Shown: positions 4,508 through 11,583 of the stretch, piece after piece
How positions within the stretch are numbered: position 1 is the stretch's first letter
Layout: the number at the start of each line of letters is the position of its first letter
Assembly: GCA_964647785.1 (NCBI GenBank)
Contig: CAZYJD010000065.1
Location: 1-11,583, forward strand
Length of the DNA: 11,583 bases
Source of the DNA: CAZYJD01 sp964647785
Lineage (GTDB): Bacteria > Bacteroidota > Bacteroidia > NS11-12g > UBA9320
Reading direction: 5' to 3'
The notes under the pieces: generated by a model
The model's input: only the letters and a program-made list of their open reading frames with translations
The model's database searches: none
Told to the model about the DNA's origin: nothing
Made by a program: the position numbers and the translations under genes

Positions 4508-6991
4508 ATGCCACTCATAAGGAACCGACGAAAATTTGAAAACAACCTTTTAAAACTCACGGCAGCTTTATTGCTGTTGTCGTTCGTCTACCTCGGTGGA
4601 ACATTTCTGCTGGGCCGAAATCTCAAAGGCATTTTGGTAAATGCCCTCAACGATGAACTTAAAGTGAAGGTAAAAGTGAAGCGCATTGATTTGGATGTGC
4701 TCAGCAATTTCCCGCTCATCGCCATTCGATTCAACGATTTGTGCATAGAAGAGTCAACCCCTTATTTCAACGACTGCATGTTGAATGCCCCTGAATTGAG
4801 AATGATTTTCAATCCATTTAAGGTGTTGGGCAAGCACACCGAAGTAAGCCGTATCGACATCAAAAAAGGAAAAATCAGCCTCTTTTCGGGTGAAGACGGA
4901 CGCACCAATTTCGACATCTTTCACTCCAGTGATCAAAGCAACTCTGAGTTTAGTTTAAACATTGGTGAAATACGCTTGTTTAAAACCAATCTGCAGTACT
5001 TTGAAGCAGGTAGCATAAGCACCAACTTCAACACCGGGAAATTGCGGTTATCCATTCGTCTATCTGATGAAGATTACCAACTCAAACTGGCCGGAAATTG
5101 CTTTTTCGACCATCTCATGTACAAAGACGAAATGATCCTTTTTGGCAAGAGGGTTGAAACGGATGGTTTATTTCGTATGACCTCCGAACGTGATCAATTC
5201 TCATTTCAAGACTTCATGCTGAAGGTAGAGGAATTACCGGTGAAAATAAATGGAGGCATTGCCATGAAGACTGAAGGAACTGATTTCGACCTCAAACTGG
5301 ACGGTGCTGACCTTCAAATTGATCAACTAATTAGCCTGATGCCCGAGGCTGTAAAAAGAGAACTTCCAGCCCTGAGAAGCAATGGCTCGCTGAGCATTGA
5401 TGGACAAATGAAAGGGTTGCTGAACGAGCACCAATACCCGTTCATGCAGGTGCAGTTTGCATTGGAAGATGGAGCGCTTTTCAATGGTGATATACCCACC
5501 GGCTTTGAAAACATTCAATTGCGTGGCAACTGGGAACAAGCCGAAGGTCAACCTGAAATAAATCCGCAGTGGGATGTAACGCTTTCCAATTTACAAGCGG
5601 GCAATGATCGTTTGAAAGGAAGAGCACAATATCTCCCCGGGAAAGGGATGATCGAATGGAAACTAAACGGCCGCATCCATTTGAGCCGTTTGAGTAAGAT
5701 ACTAACAGAAACCGATGGCTTAGAAGGGAAAGCACAAATCAATATGATTGGAAGCTGGCCAATGATCCGTTCAACATCGAACGCATTTCAGCTGAATGGA
5801 GATTTGGTTGCCAGTGGGCTGGAAATTCCCGAAAAATGGACCAACGGCATGCCCTTCAGGCAACTTGCAGTTGATCTAAGTGTGGATGAAACGTTGCTCC
5901 GTTTCAATAAATTATCGGGCAGACTGGGAAAATCTGACTTTTTGATCAAGGGCAGCATGGGGCAATATAAAAGTCTCTTATCCGATTCAGTTGAGTTGAA
6001 TCTGAATGCTGACTGGTTCTCGAACGCACTGTTCGTCAATGACTTTTTCAACGAAGATATATCCGATGGCAGCGCCCCCCCAACCGCATCGCAAACAAGC
6101 AAAAAACCACTCGACGGGTTAAAGGCTGATATTCGGTTTGTGGTGCAACAATTTGCATGGGATTCCATTGAAATGCGCAATCTAAAAACCGATGTGCAAC
6201 TTCGCGATGAAGTAGTCAATATTTCAAAACTGAGCTGCAATGCCTTTGGAGGCCAATGGTTGGCAACTGCAACACTTGGGCTGCCGCCATCAAATGCATA
6301 CTTCAGTGCTGAGATACAATGCCGACAGGCAAAGATGGAAGAAATTTTTCACTCATTCAATGACTTCGGCCAACAAGAAATCACCGGAAAACAGCTAAGT
6401 GGGCGGATTAGCGGATCTGTTCTTGCCAAGGCACCCCTGAGCAGCAACTTCAGTATGGACGCAAATCAACTCGAACTCACCTCCTATCTAACCATCACAG
6501 AAGGCCGGTTAAAAGCATACACCCCATTGTACGAGTTGTCAAAATTTGTTCAACTAGAAGATTTGAAAGATATCCGTTTTGACACCCTGGAAAATAGTTT
6601 ACAAATCTCGGAAGGAAGCCTCTCTTTCCCCGAAATGAACATTCGGAACTCCGCCCTTGACCTGCAGATTTCAGGCAGCCATAGTTTCAGCAATGAGTTA
6701 GATTATCACCTGGCCGTTGAAATAGGAGAGCTCTTGGCTGCCAAAGCGAAATGGATGGATAAACTTCAGAAAGACAAAGTAGAACAAAACAACAGGAAGA
6801 TGAAGGTTTACCTACATCTCTATGGAAATGCTGATGATTTAAAAATCAGCTACGACCGTAAAAATGCCGGAAAAGAAGCCAAGGAAGAAATCATCAGCAA
6901 AGGCAAAAGCATTGGCGAGCGAATCAAAGCAGCGGCCAATGACCAGGAAGAACCGAAGCAGGACAAGACCTCCGATTGGTGGGATGATTGA
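4508..6991 (+). CDS. AsmA-like protein, inner-membrane-anchored envelope/lipid-homeostasis protein
   Basis: The product is 827 residues from ATG 4508. An in-frame GTG at 4475 would add 11 residues; the ATG is preferred because MPLIRNRRKFENN gives a positively charged lead to a single membrane segment (about residues 15-37). The next stretch (VNALNDELKVKVKVKRIDLDVLSNFPLIAI) is the usual start of the AsmA domain: amphipathic strand repeats after one anchor. The rest is a long series of beta-strand patterns. A C-terminal AsmA-like repeat region (about 640-750, including ITEGRLKAYTPLYELSKFVQLEDLKDIRFD) matches the AsmA_2-type domain, then a charged tail ends in DWWDD. AsmA/TamB/YdbH relatives form long hydrophobic grooves and act in phospholipid transport to, or assembly of, the outer membrane; that role is inferred from the family. 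It converges on hemW with one base between stop codons. Nothing is missing or broken. Confidence 0.85.
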   Translation: MPLIRNRRKFENNLLKLTAALLLLSFVYLGGTFLLGRNLKGILVNALNDELKVKVKVKRIDLDVLSNFPLIAIRFNDLCIEESTPYFNDCMLNAPELRMIFNPFKVLGKHTEVSRIDIKKGKISLFSGEDGRTNFDIFHSSDQSNSEFSLNIGEIRLFKTNLQYFEAGSISTNFNTGKLRLSIRLSDEDYQLKLAGNCFFDHLMYKDEMILFGKRVETDGLFRMTSERDQFSFQDFMLKVEELPVKINGGIAMKTEGTDFDLKLDGADLQIDQLISLMPEAVKRELPALRSNGSLSIDGQMKGLLNEHQYPFMQVQFALEDGALFNGDIPTGFENIQLRGNWEQAEGQPEINPQWDVTLSNLQAGNDRLKGRAQYLPGKGMIEWKLNGRIHLSRLSKILTETDGLEGKAQINMIGSWPMIRSTSNAFQLNGDLVASGLEIPEKWTNGMPFRQLAVDLSVDETLLRFNKLSGRLGKSDFLIKGSMGQYKSLLSDSVELNLNADWFSNALFVNDFFNEDISDGSAPPTASQTSKKPLDGLKADIRFVVQQFAWDSIEMRNLKTDVQLRDEVVNISKLSCNAFGGQWLATATLGLPPSNAYFSAEIQCRQAKMEEIFHSFNDFGQQEITGKQLSGRISGSVLAKAPLSSNFSMDANQLELTSYLTITEGRLKAYTPLYELSKFVQLEDLKDIRFDTLENSLQISEGSLSFPEMNIRNSALDLQISGSHSFSNELDYHLAVEIGELLAAKAKWMDKLQKDKVEQNNRKMKVYLHLYGNADDLKISYDRKNAGKEAKEEIISKGKSIGERIKAAANDQEEPKQDKTSDWWDD

Positions 6992-6992
6992 T

Positions 6993-8132
6993 CTAATCGG
7001 GCTTTTCTGCAAATAGTTCAGATGCAATATAATCTGCAAATGGCATCCCTTCTCGATTGAGGCGCAACAGGCCATTGCTTGCCCTTGTCAACCACGCCCT
7101 GCTCTCAAAAAGATCGAGGGTTGCTTCAATGCCCACCACCTTTACTTGAGGTAATTTATTTCGGAGTTCTTCCAAATTAACGCCATCAGCCGTTCTCAAT
7201 CCTGTAAGTATCTCCTCATTCCAAATCTCCTGCCCACTGAGATGCTCTTCCTCGCTGTAAGGTTTTCCCTTTTCCAAGGCCTCCATATAACGCACATTCG
7301 ACCGCACATTCCAACTTCTAATGGGCTCCATGAAACTATGTGCTGAGGGCCCAATTCCTATATATGGTGAGCGTTTCCAATATGCTGAGTTATGCTTCGA
7401 TTCATAACCCGCGATGGCGAAATTGCTGATTTCATAATGCCTGTAGCCAGCCTGCTCCAATTGGTCGCGCAAATGACCAAACTGCATCTGAAATGCAAGG
7501 TCTGAAGGTGCATTCTTTTGCCCTTTTTGAATCATTCTTTCGAGAGGCGTTGTTGGCTCCACTGTTAGCGCATATGCACTCAAATGCGGGATCTCAAGTG
7601 AAAGGAAAATTTCAAGATTTTTTCTCCACTCCTGCTCGTTTGCTTCTGGTAAGCCATAAATGAGGTCAATGGTGAAATTTTCAAAGCCGGCCCGGCGTGC
7701 GTTTTCAATGGCGGCATAGGACTGTTCTGCATTATGCACCCGATTCATCCATTCAAGATCCTTTTGTAAAAAGCTCTGCACACCGATGCTCAGCCGATTA
7801 ATGCCCATATTTCTCCATTCAATGGCACGATCCACATCGGTAAAATCATCGGGGTTTGCCTCCAGTGTTGCCTCTTCTAAATTCAAGCGGAAATGCTTTT
7901 TAAGGCCAGACAAAAGCAACGCTATTTCTTCGCTATCAAGCACAGAAGGGGTGCCCCCACCGAAATAAACTGTTTTGAACTCCAAATGCTTCCAATCATC
8001 CGCCCGCAATTCGATTTCCATCAACATGGCATTGAGCATCCTTTTGCGGTGCTTCAGCGATGTGCTGAAATGGAAATCGCAATAATGGCATGCCTGCCTG
8101 CAAAATGGAATGTGTAGGTATATCCCTGCCAT
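6993..8132 (-). CDS. hemW: HemW, radical SAM heme chaperone (HemN-like)
   Basis: The product is 379 residues from ATG 8132, close to the usual HemW length. The frame extends to an upstream ATG at 8204, but the conserved protein begins MAGIYLHIPFC, and the extra 24 residues would overlap the divergent gene. The radical SAM cluster is CRQACHYCDF, i.e. CX3CX2C followed by D-F as in HemW; true HemN coproporphyrinogen oxidases have a different context with a fourth cysteine. GGGTPS (SAM binding), EANPDD, the FTIDLIYGLP segment and HNSAYW with YIGIGPSAHS are all present and in order. HemW binds heme and a 4Fe-4S cluster and is thought to deliver heme to respiratory apoproteins; it is often mis-annotated as an oxygen-independent coproporphyrinogen III oxidase. 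It is divergent from the Omp85 gene with only about 28 bases between starts. A TAnnTTTG box at 8180-8187 could serve it. Confidence 0.93.
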   Translation of the reverse strand: MAGIYLHIPFCRQACHYCDFHFSTSLKHRKRMLNAMLMEIELRADDWKHLEFKTVYFGGGTPSVLDSEEIALLLSGLKKHFRLNLEEATLEANPDDFTDVDRAIEWRNMGINRLSIGVQSFLQKDLEWMNRVHNAEQSYAAIENARRAGFENFTIDLIYGLPEANEQEWRKNLEIFLSLEIPHLSAYALTVEPTTPLERMIQKGQKNAPSDLAFQMQFGHLRDQLEQAGYRHYEISNFAIAGYESKHNSAYWKRSPYIGIGPSAHSFMEPIRSWNVRSNVRYMEALEKGKPYSEEEHLSGQEIWNEEILTGLRTADGVNLEELRNKLPQVKVVGIEATLDLFESRAWLTRASNGLLRLNREGMPFADYIASELFAEKPD

Positions 8133-8146
8133 CGGATCGCTCGTTG

Positions 8147-8154
8147 TACTTTTG
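8147..8154 (+). promoter_or_regulatory. -7 box (TACTTTTG) for the Omp85-family gene
   Basis: TACTTTTG fits the Bacteroidota -7 consensus TAnnTTTG exactly. A GTG start at 8161 lies six bases downstream, so the mRNA would be leaderless or nearly so. No convincing -33 TTTG is seen at the expected distance, which limits confidence. Confidence 0.4.
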
Positions 8155-9969
8155 ATGTTCGTGAAGGTACTGAGGTCTACAAAGCTAATCTTATTTACTG
8201 CCATCCTAATTAGAAGTTTGCTGGCGCCTTTGCCTGCCAGCAGTCAGACCCCCTTTTCGCAAAAGCACCTTCAATTAATTAGCAATGAGCAAGCCGCCTT
8301 CGTCATAAGTGACACATTGATCACCGATAGCATGCTTGCCGTTAAATTCATGAACAACTACTTGCACGAGCAACACATGTTGGGCTATTTTGAAGCCTCT
8401 GTCGATAGTCAGATTGTTAATGATACCATTTGGCAGGTATTTGTGCATATCGGGCCGAGGTATCGTTGGGCTCAATTGAATGCGCCCGAAATCCCTCCGG
8501 TACTTCAGTCAAAAGGACTGCAGTGGAGGTTTGAATCAGAACAAAAAATTGGGCTTTCAGCATTCCAAAAATGGGCTGAGCAAATGTTGACCACCGCAGA
8601 GAACCATGGTTATCCCTTTGCCTCCATTGGTTTGGACAGCATTGCAGCCCGCGATTCGGCCCTGATATCAGCACATGTGCATCTCGATTTGCACACCTAC
8701 TTCAGCATGGATACCATTGCTATCTGGGGCGACTCGGTGGTTGATAAAAACTTTCTCTACAATTACTTAGGCTTTAGACCGGGCGATCCGTACAATGAAT
8801 CCAGGGTGAAACAAATAGACCGCAAGCTGGACCAGCTTCCTTTCATCAAGCGCAATGGACCGAGCAGGGTCTATTTCATACGCAACAAGGTGCTGATTAT
8901 TGTTCGTATACAGCAGCAGAAAAACAGCCAATTCGATGGCATTGTTGGGTTTGCACCCAACAGTGAAAATGCTTCTGAACAACTACTACTGACAGGCGAA
9001 TTGAATTTGGATATTCAGAATCTTTTCAGGCAAGGAGTGGCCTTGCGCATGTTCTGGAGAAGTTTTCTTAACAACTCCCAAGAATTGAAGCTTGCCTTCG
9101 AGAGTCCTTATCTATTAAAAACCCCTTTGGGGCCACAAGCTGCGCTGGATTTTGTGCGTTTTGATACCTTGTTTACCGATGCACGTTGGAGTGCCGGCTT
9201 TAAGTACCGAATAGATAACGGTCTGGAACTGGGCTTTGTTTATGAACAAAGAAATACCGGACTGCTTGGCATTGATACCGCTTTATTGCGCTCGAGCAGG
9301 AAGCTGCCCGGCGGCAACCCAACCTTGAGCCGAATGTATGGCTTGCAGTCAGCCTTTTCTATGATCAACCGCTCCTACAACCCAAGTAAAGGAATGCGCT
9401 ATGACCTTGCCGCACTGGTTGGAAACAAGCAAATTCAGAGAGATGCACGAATTGAACAACTCCGCTTTTTCAATGCAAGTGGAGAATCCTACAACCTTTA
9501 TGACTCCCTTCCACTGAATAACCTGCAATGGAATATGTCATTTAATGCCGAGGCATATTTGCCCATAAAGAAAAGCAGTACCCTGGCTTTTCTTTTCTCA
9601 GGGAAGTACTGGATTTCTCAAGAAATATTCTTCAATGAGCTGTTCCGGCTTGGTGGTTACGGCAGTTTGAGAGGATTTGATGAAAACAGTTTCTATGCCT
9701 CGAGCTATACCATTGGGCGAATAGAATGGCGGTACTTGTATTCAGAACGCGGCCATGCAGGTGTATTCATCAATGGAGGTTTTTACAAACGAACTGCATC
9801 CTCCAATTTAGAAGCTTTCAGCGACTGGCCCGTAGGTTTTGGCGCCATGGCTCGGGTTGAATTGGGTAATGGCTTGCTGAATTTGGCTTATGCATTGGGA
9901 AGAGAGCAACAGAACCCTCTTCAATTCAGAACAGCCAAAGTACATTTTGGGCTCATAAACTTTTTTTAG
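8155..9969 (+). CDS. Omp85-superfamily outer membrane protein (BamA/TamA-like, POTRA plus D15 barrel)
   Basis: The product is 604 residues from ATG 8155 or 602 from GTG 8161. The GTG gives a tidy signal peptide, VKVLRSTKLILFTAILIRSL with cleavage near PASSQ, and sits six bases after a -7 box. An upstream in-frame ATG at 8110 is rejected because it adds a second hydrophobic stretch and overlaps hemW. The N-terminal third contains POTRA-like repeats; the clearest (genomic about 8700-8950) includes DTIAIWGDSVVDKNFLYNYL, FRPGDPYNE and LDQLPFI. The C-terminal two thirds alternate as beta-barrel strands. LGGYGSLRGF at 9649-9678 is the conserved strand/loop-6 motif whose Arg is diagnostic for Omp85 proteins, and the protein ends in Phe as barrels do. 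Family members insert or translocate proteins at the outer membrane. This one is shorter than BamA, which carries five POTRAs, so a TamA-like or lineage-specific role is more likely than BamA itself. Confidence 0.88.
   Translation: MFVKVLRSTKLILFTAILIRSLLAPLPASSQTPFSQKHLQLISNEQAAFVISDTLITDSMLAVKFMNNYLHEQHMLGYFEASVDSQIVNDTIWQVFVHIGPRYRWAQLNAPEIPPVLQSKGLQWRFESEQKIGLSAFQKWAEQMLTTAENHGYPFASIGLDSIAARDSALISAHVHLDLHTYFSMDTIAIWGDSVVDKNFLYNYLGFRPGDPYNESRVKQIDRKLDQLPFIKRNGPSRVYFIRNKVLIIVRIQQQKNSQFDGIVGFAPNSENASEQLLLTGELNLDIQNLFRQGVALRMFWRSFLNNSQELKLAFESPYLLKTPLGPQAALDFVRFDTLFTDARWSAGFKYRIDNGLELGFVYEQRNTGLLGIDTALLRSSRKLPGGNPTLSRMYGLQSAFSMINRSYNPSKGMRYDLAALVGNKQIQRDARIEQLRFFNASGESYNLYDSLPLNNLQWNMSFNAEAYLPIKKSSTLAFLFSGKYWISQEIFFNELFRLGGYGSLRGFDENSFYASSYTIGRIEWRYLYSERGHAGVFINGGFYKRTASSNLEAFSDWPVGFGAMARVELGNGLLNLAYALGREQQNPLQFRTAKVHFGLINFF
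8180..8187 (-). promoter_or_regulatory. -7 box (TAGCTTTG) for hemW
   Basis: On the minus strand TAGCTTTG matches TAnnTTTG. It lies inside the 5' end of the divergent Omp85 gene and predicts a leader of roughly 40 bases before the hemW ATG at 8132. It also argues against the ATG at 8204, which would lie upstream of the transcript start. No clear -33 box. Confidence 0.4.
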
Positions 9970-9998
9970 GCGATGAAGGTCATTCTTCTGCCCTCGAT

Positions 9999-10006
9999 TA
10001 GTTTTG
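9999..10006 (+). promoter_or_regulatory. -7 box (TAGTTTTG) before the DUF4271-hemD pair
   Basis: TAGTTTTG matches TAnnTTTG and is followed after six bases by the ATG at 10013, so the pair would be transcribed from its own start with almost no leader. The spacing equals that before the GTG at 8161. A -33 element is not evident. Confidence 0.4.
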
Positions 10007-10012
10007 CAGGGG

Positions 10013-10690
10013 ATGAATGAAAGTGCATGGATATGGAAACATAACCCCCAGGAATTATGGGTCTTTGTTTTATTCATTTGCCTTTCGCTGCTCTACGTTT
10101 TTAATCGGGTTATTCAACCCATCACCCATCAAATGAAACTACGACAAGCTTTGCTTCCGGGCTTACAGGGCAAATCAGAGCTCACAGATTTTTCAAAAGC
10201 GGGCATACAAGATTTGTTTGCATTCATGGCAGGCAATCTTTCCTTATCGGCATGGATTGTTCTGGCCTTGCCACTTTCCATACAGTCGCTCTTTAGCAGT
10301 GACTTCAAATACTTCATTTTTGTAACACTGGGGTTAACCTTCATTTTTTTCAGTAAATACTGTTTGTATACCTTGTTGCATCAAACCCTCGAATTTAAAA
10401 GTCCACCTCTGCTGTTTAGCCAGCAAATTAACTGGCTGCATTATGGCTTCTCAATGTTTGGTGCCATCCTATTAATTGTGTGGTACTTTCAATTTGAAGG
10501 ACCGTTTAAAGAATTTTTACATTGGGTGCTGTTGCTTTATTATGCTTCGCTATGGCTCTATCGCCTCTATAAGCTCTTTCTATCAATGGCCATCTCTGGG
10601 CCCGTTCCGCTGTTTTATAATATTCTATATCTTTGCGCCCTCGAGATAAGCCCTCTTTTATTGTTGCTTAAGCTATGGCAGCGAGGGTGA
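10013..10690 (+). CDS. DUF4271-family integral membrane protein
   Basis: The product is 225 residues from ATG 10013; the in-frame TTG at 10004 is part of a promoter-like box and is not used here. About six hydrophobic segments are visible: WVFVLFICLSLLYVF near the start, SLSAWIVLALPLSIQSLF, YFIFVTLGLTFIFF, HYGFSMFGAILLIVWYF, LHWVLLLYYASLWLY, and a final LYLCALEISPLLLLLKLW. The closing L-C-x-L-E-I-x-P-L-L-L signature and the overall plan fit the Bacteroidota-specific DUF4271 family. Its function is unknown. The next gene, hemD, starts 19 bases after the stop on the same strand, a pairing I recall as common in this phylum, so a two-gene operon is likely. A link to tetrapyrrole synthesis or membrane placement of its products would be inference from neighbourhood only. 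Confidence 0.82.
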   Translation: MNESAWIWKHNPQELWVFVLFICLSLLYVFNRVIQPITHQMKLRQALLPGLQGKSELTDFSKAGIQDLFAFMAGNLSLSAWIVLALPLSIQSLFSSDFKYFIFVTLGLTFIFFSKYCLYTLLHQTLEFKSPPLLFSQQINWLHYGFSMFGAILLIVWYFQFEGPFKEFLHWVLLLYYASLWLYRLYKLFLSMAISGPVPLFYNILYLCALEISPLLLLLKLWQRG

Positions 10691-10709
10691 AAAGGTAAGG
10701 AAGTACAGT

Positions 10710-11453
10710 TTGAAGAAAGTAAAGAGCATTCTTATATCCCAGCCCGACCCAGGGGACAGAAAAACTCCGTATCATACGCTGGCCGAGAAATACAAGATTA
10801 AACTTGATTTCAGACCATTCATTCAAGTGGACGGAGTGCCTGGTAAAGACCTGCGTAAAAAAAGGCTGAACATATTGGAGCACAGTGCCGTTATTCTCAC
10901 CTCCAGAAATGCCGTTGATCACTTTTTTCGCGTGGTAGAAGAACTTAAGGTAGAGTTGCCTGCAACCATGAAGTACTTCTGCATGAACGAGGGGGTTTCA
11001 CTCTACATACAGAAATACACGGTGCTGAGAAAAAGAAAAGTGTTTTTTGGCAAGGGTGGAGAAATGGAGTTCCTCAATTTGGTTAAGAGCCATAAGAAGG
11101 AAAAATTCCTATTCCCATGCTCAAACATCAGAAAAGACACCATTCCTGATTTCCTTCAGAAAAATAAAATCGTACACTCAGAGTCGATCATGTACCACAC
11201 GGTTAATGCCGATCTATCTGACTTGGCCAATGTAACATACGATCTCATTGTGTTCTTCAGTCCACAAGATATTAAAAGCCTTTTCGATAATTTCCCGGAC
11301 TTTGTTCAAAACGACAAACTCATTGCAGGTTGGGGCTCTACCACCAATCAAGCCATAGAAGAAGCAAATCTTCGCAATGATATTCCAGCCCCGAGCCCTC
11401 AAGCTCCGAGCATGGTAGCTGCTATTGAGGCCTATATCAGTTCTGCCCAATAA
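10710..11453 (+). CDS. hemD: Uroporphyrinogen-III synthase (HemD/HEM4 family)
   Basis: The 247-residue product closes and rearranges hydroxymethylbilane to uroporphyrinogen III, the last common step to heme and other tetrapyrroles, in the cytoplasm. Support: start KKVKSILISQPDPGDRKTPY; the DFRPFIQVDGV segment; AVILTSRNAVDHFF, the conserved T/S-R-x-A-V turn of the family; the hinge region KEKFLFPCSNIRKDTIPDFL; FFSPQDIKSLF in the second lobe; and IAGWGSTTNQAIEEANLR with the closing PSPQAPSMVAAIEAYI. Length is normal for a two-lobed HEM4 protein. The start is TTG at 10710: no ATG or GTG exists in frame nearby, and the protein aligns from MKKVKS as remembered for Bacteroidota homologues. It follows the DUF4271 gene by 19 bases. 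The last 17 bases overlap the 3' end of a convergent minus-strand reading frame. Confidence 0.9.
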   Translation: MKKVKSILISQPDPGDRKTPYHTLAEKYKIKLDFRPFIQVDGVPGKDLRKKRLNILEHSAVILTSRNAVDHFFRVVEELKVELPATMKYFCMNEGVSLYIQKYTVLRKRKVFFGKGGEMEFLNLVKSHKKEKFLFPCSNIRKDTIPDFLQKNKIVHSESIMYHTVNADLSDLANVTYDLIVFFSPQDIKSLFDNFPDFVQNDKLIAGWGSTTNQAIEEANLRNDIPAPSPQAPSMVAAIEAYISSAQ

Positions 11454-11583
11454 TTGGAGGCGCAATTTTAAGATGTGCAACCATTTCTGCTGCGCCAATT
11501 CTAAAAAATAGAAAATAATCAGCTCCTCCTTCCATTAGCTTGAACTTGCGATACAAATTAGGAGCGCGCTGTTCAGTTGCCAT
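11437..11583 (-). CDS. C-terminal part or small complete gene at the right edge, unknown function
   Basis: The minus strand is open from the window edge to TGA at 11439-11437, 48 residues, with an ATG exactly at the last three bases (11583-11581), so it may begin there or continue outside. The sequence MATEQRAPNLYRKFKLMEGG then ADYFLFFRIGAAEMV has natural composition, but I do not recognise it. It converges on hemD and overlaps its last 17 bases. No terminator separates them. If the ATG is internal, this is the tail of a longer gene. Confidence 0.45.
   Translation of the reverse strand: MATEQRAPNLYRKFKLMEGGADYFLFFRIGAAEMVAHLKIAPPIIGQN

Noticed and set aside
5788..6240. Minus-strand 150-codon frame inside the AsmA-like gene
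   Set aside because: It is serine-rich antisense readout of a well-supported gene.
6972..7000. Inverted repeat CCGATT/AATCGG as a bidirectional terminator between the AsmA-like gene and hemW
   Set aside because: It has only 6 bp with a 17-base loop and no proper T-run; it is too weak to call.
6993..8132. Oxygen-independent coproporphyrinogen III oxidase (HemN)
   Set aside because: The cluster motif CX3CX2C-D-F and the length of about 379 residues fit HemW rather than HemN.
1..11583. CRISPR arrays, insertion sequences, rRNA genes, riboswitches
   Set aside because: No regularly spaced repeats, transposase frames, rRNA-like sequence or recognisable riboswitch core was seen on either strand.

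Overview
The window looks like chromosome of a member of the Bacteroidota (order not determinable from the sequence). The reasons are a DUF4271-type membrane protein gene directly followed by an uroporphyrinogen-III synthase gene, several TAnnTTTG -7 promoter boxes, gene starts without Shine-Dalgarno sequences, lipoproteins with charged residues just after the lipobox cysteine, and an AsmA-like protein of the Bacteroidota type.

The window has two parts, with a tRNA-Val(TAC) gene at 4288-4365 roughly at the border. The left part (1-4287) looks accessory. It begins inside a gene of unknown function that is split between two frames at a run of five G (219-223). A cysteine-rich lipoprotein gene follows 2 bases after that gene. 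Next comes a long imperfect palindrome with the layout of an integron attC site (1363-1445), then a second lipoprotein gene that I do not recognise. A gene-poor stretch (2196-2534) holds a truncated signal-peptide reading frame on the minus strand. A GT-C glycosyltransferase gene (minus strand) comes next, then a short region with possible gene relics that ends at the tRNA terminator.

The right part (4366-11583) is ordinary, densely packed housekeeping and envelope sequence. It contains an AsmA-like protein, the heme chaperone HemW (convergent with AsmA, 1-base gap), a divergent Omp85-family outer membrane protein, the DUF4271 membrane protein, HemD, and the end of an unidentified minus-strand gene that overlaps the 3' end of hemD. 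Two themes recur: the outer envelope (AsmA-like, Omp85 barrel, glycosyltransferase, lipoproteins) and heme metabolism (hemW, hemD).

The best candidate for something new is the module at 1-1445: a frame-split gene, a coupled surface-type lipoprotein and an attC-like site, all visibly more AT-rich than the right part. I could not assign a function to either protein, and the attC reading rests on layout alone.
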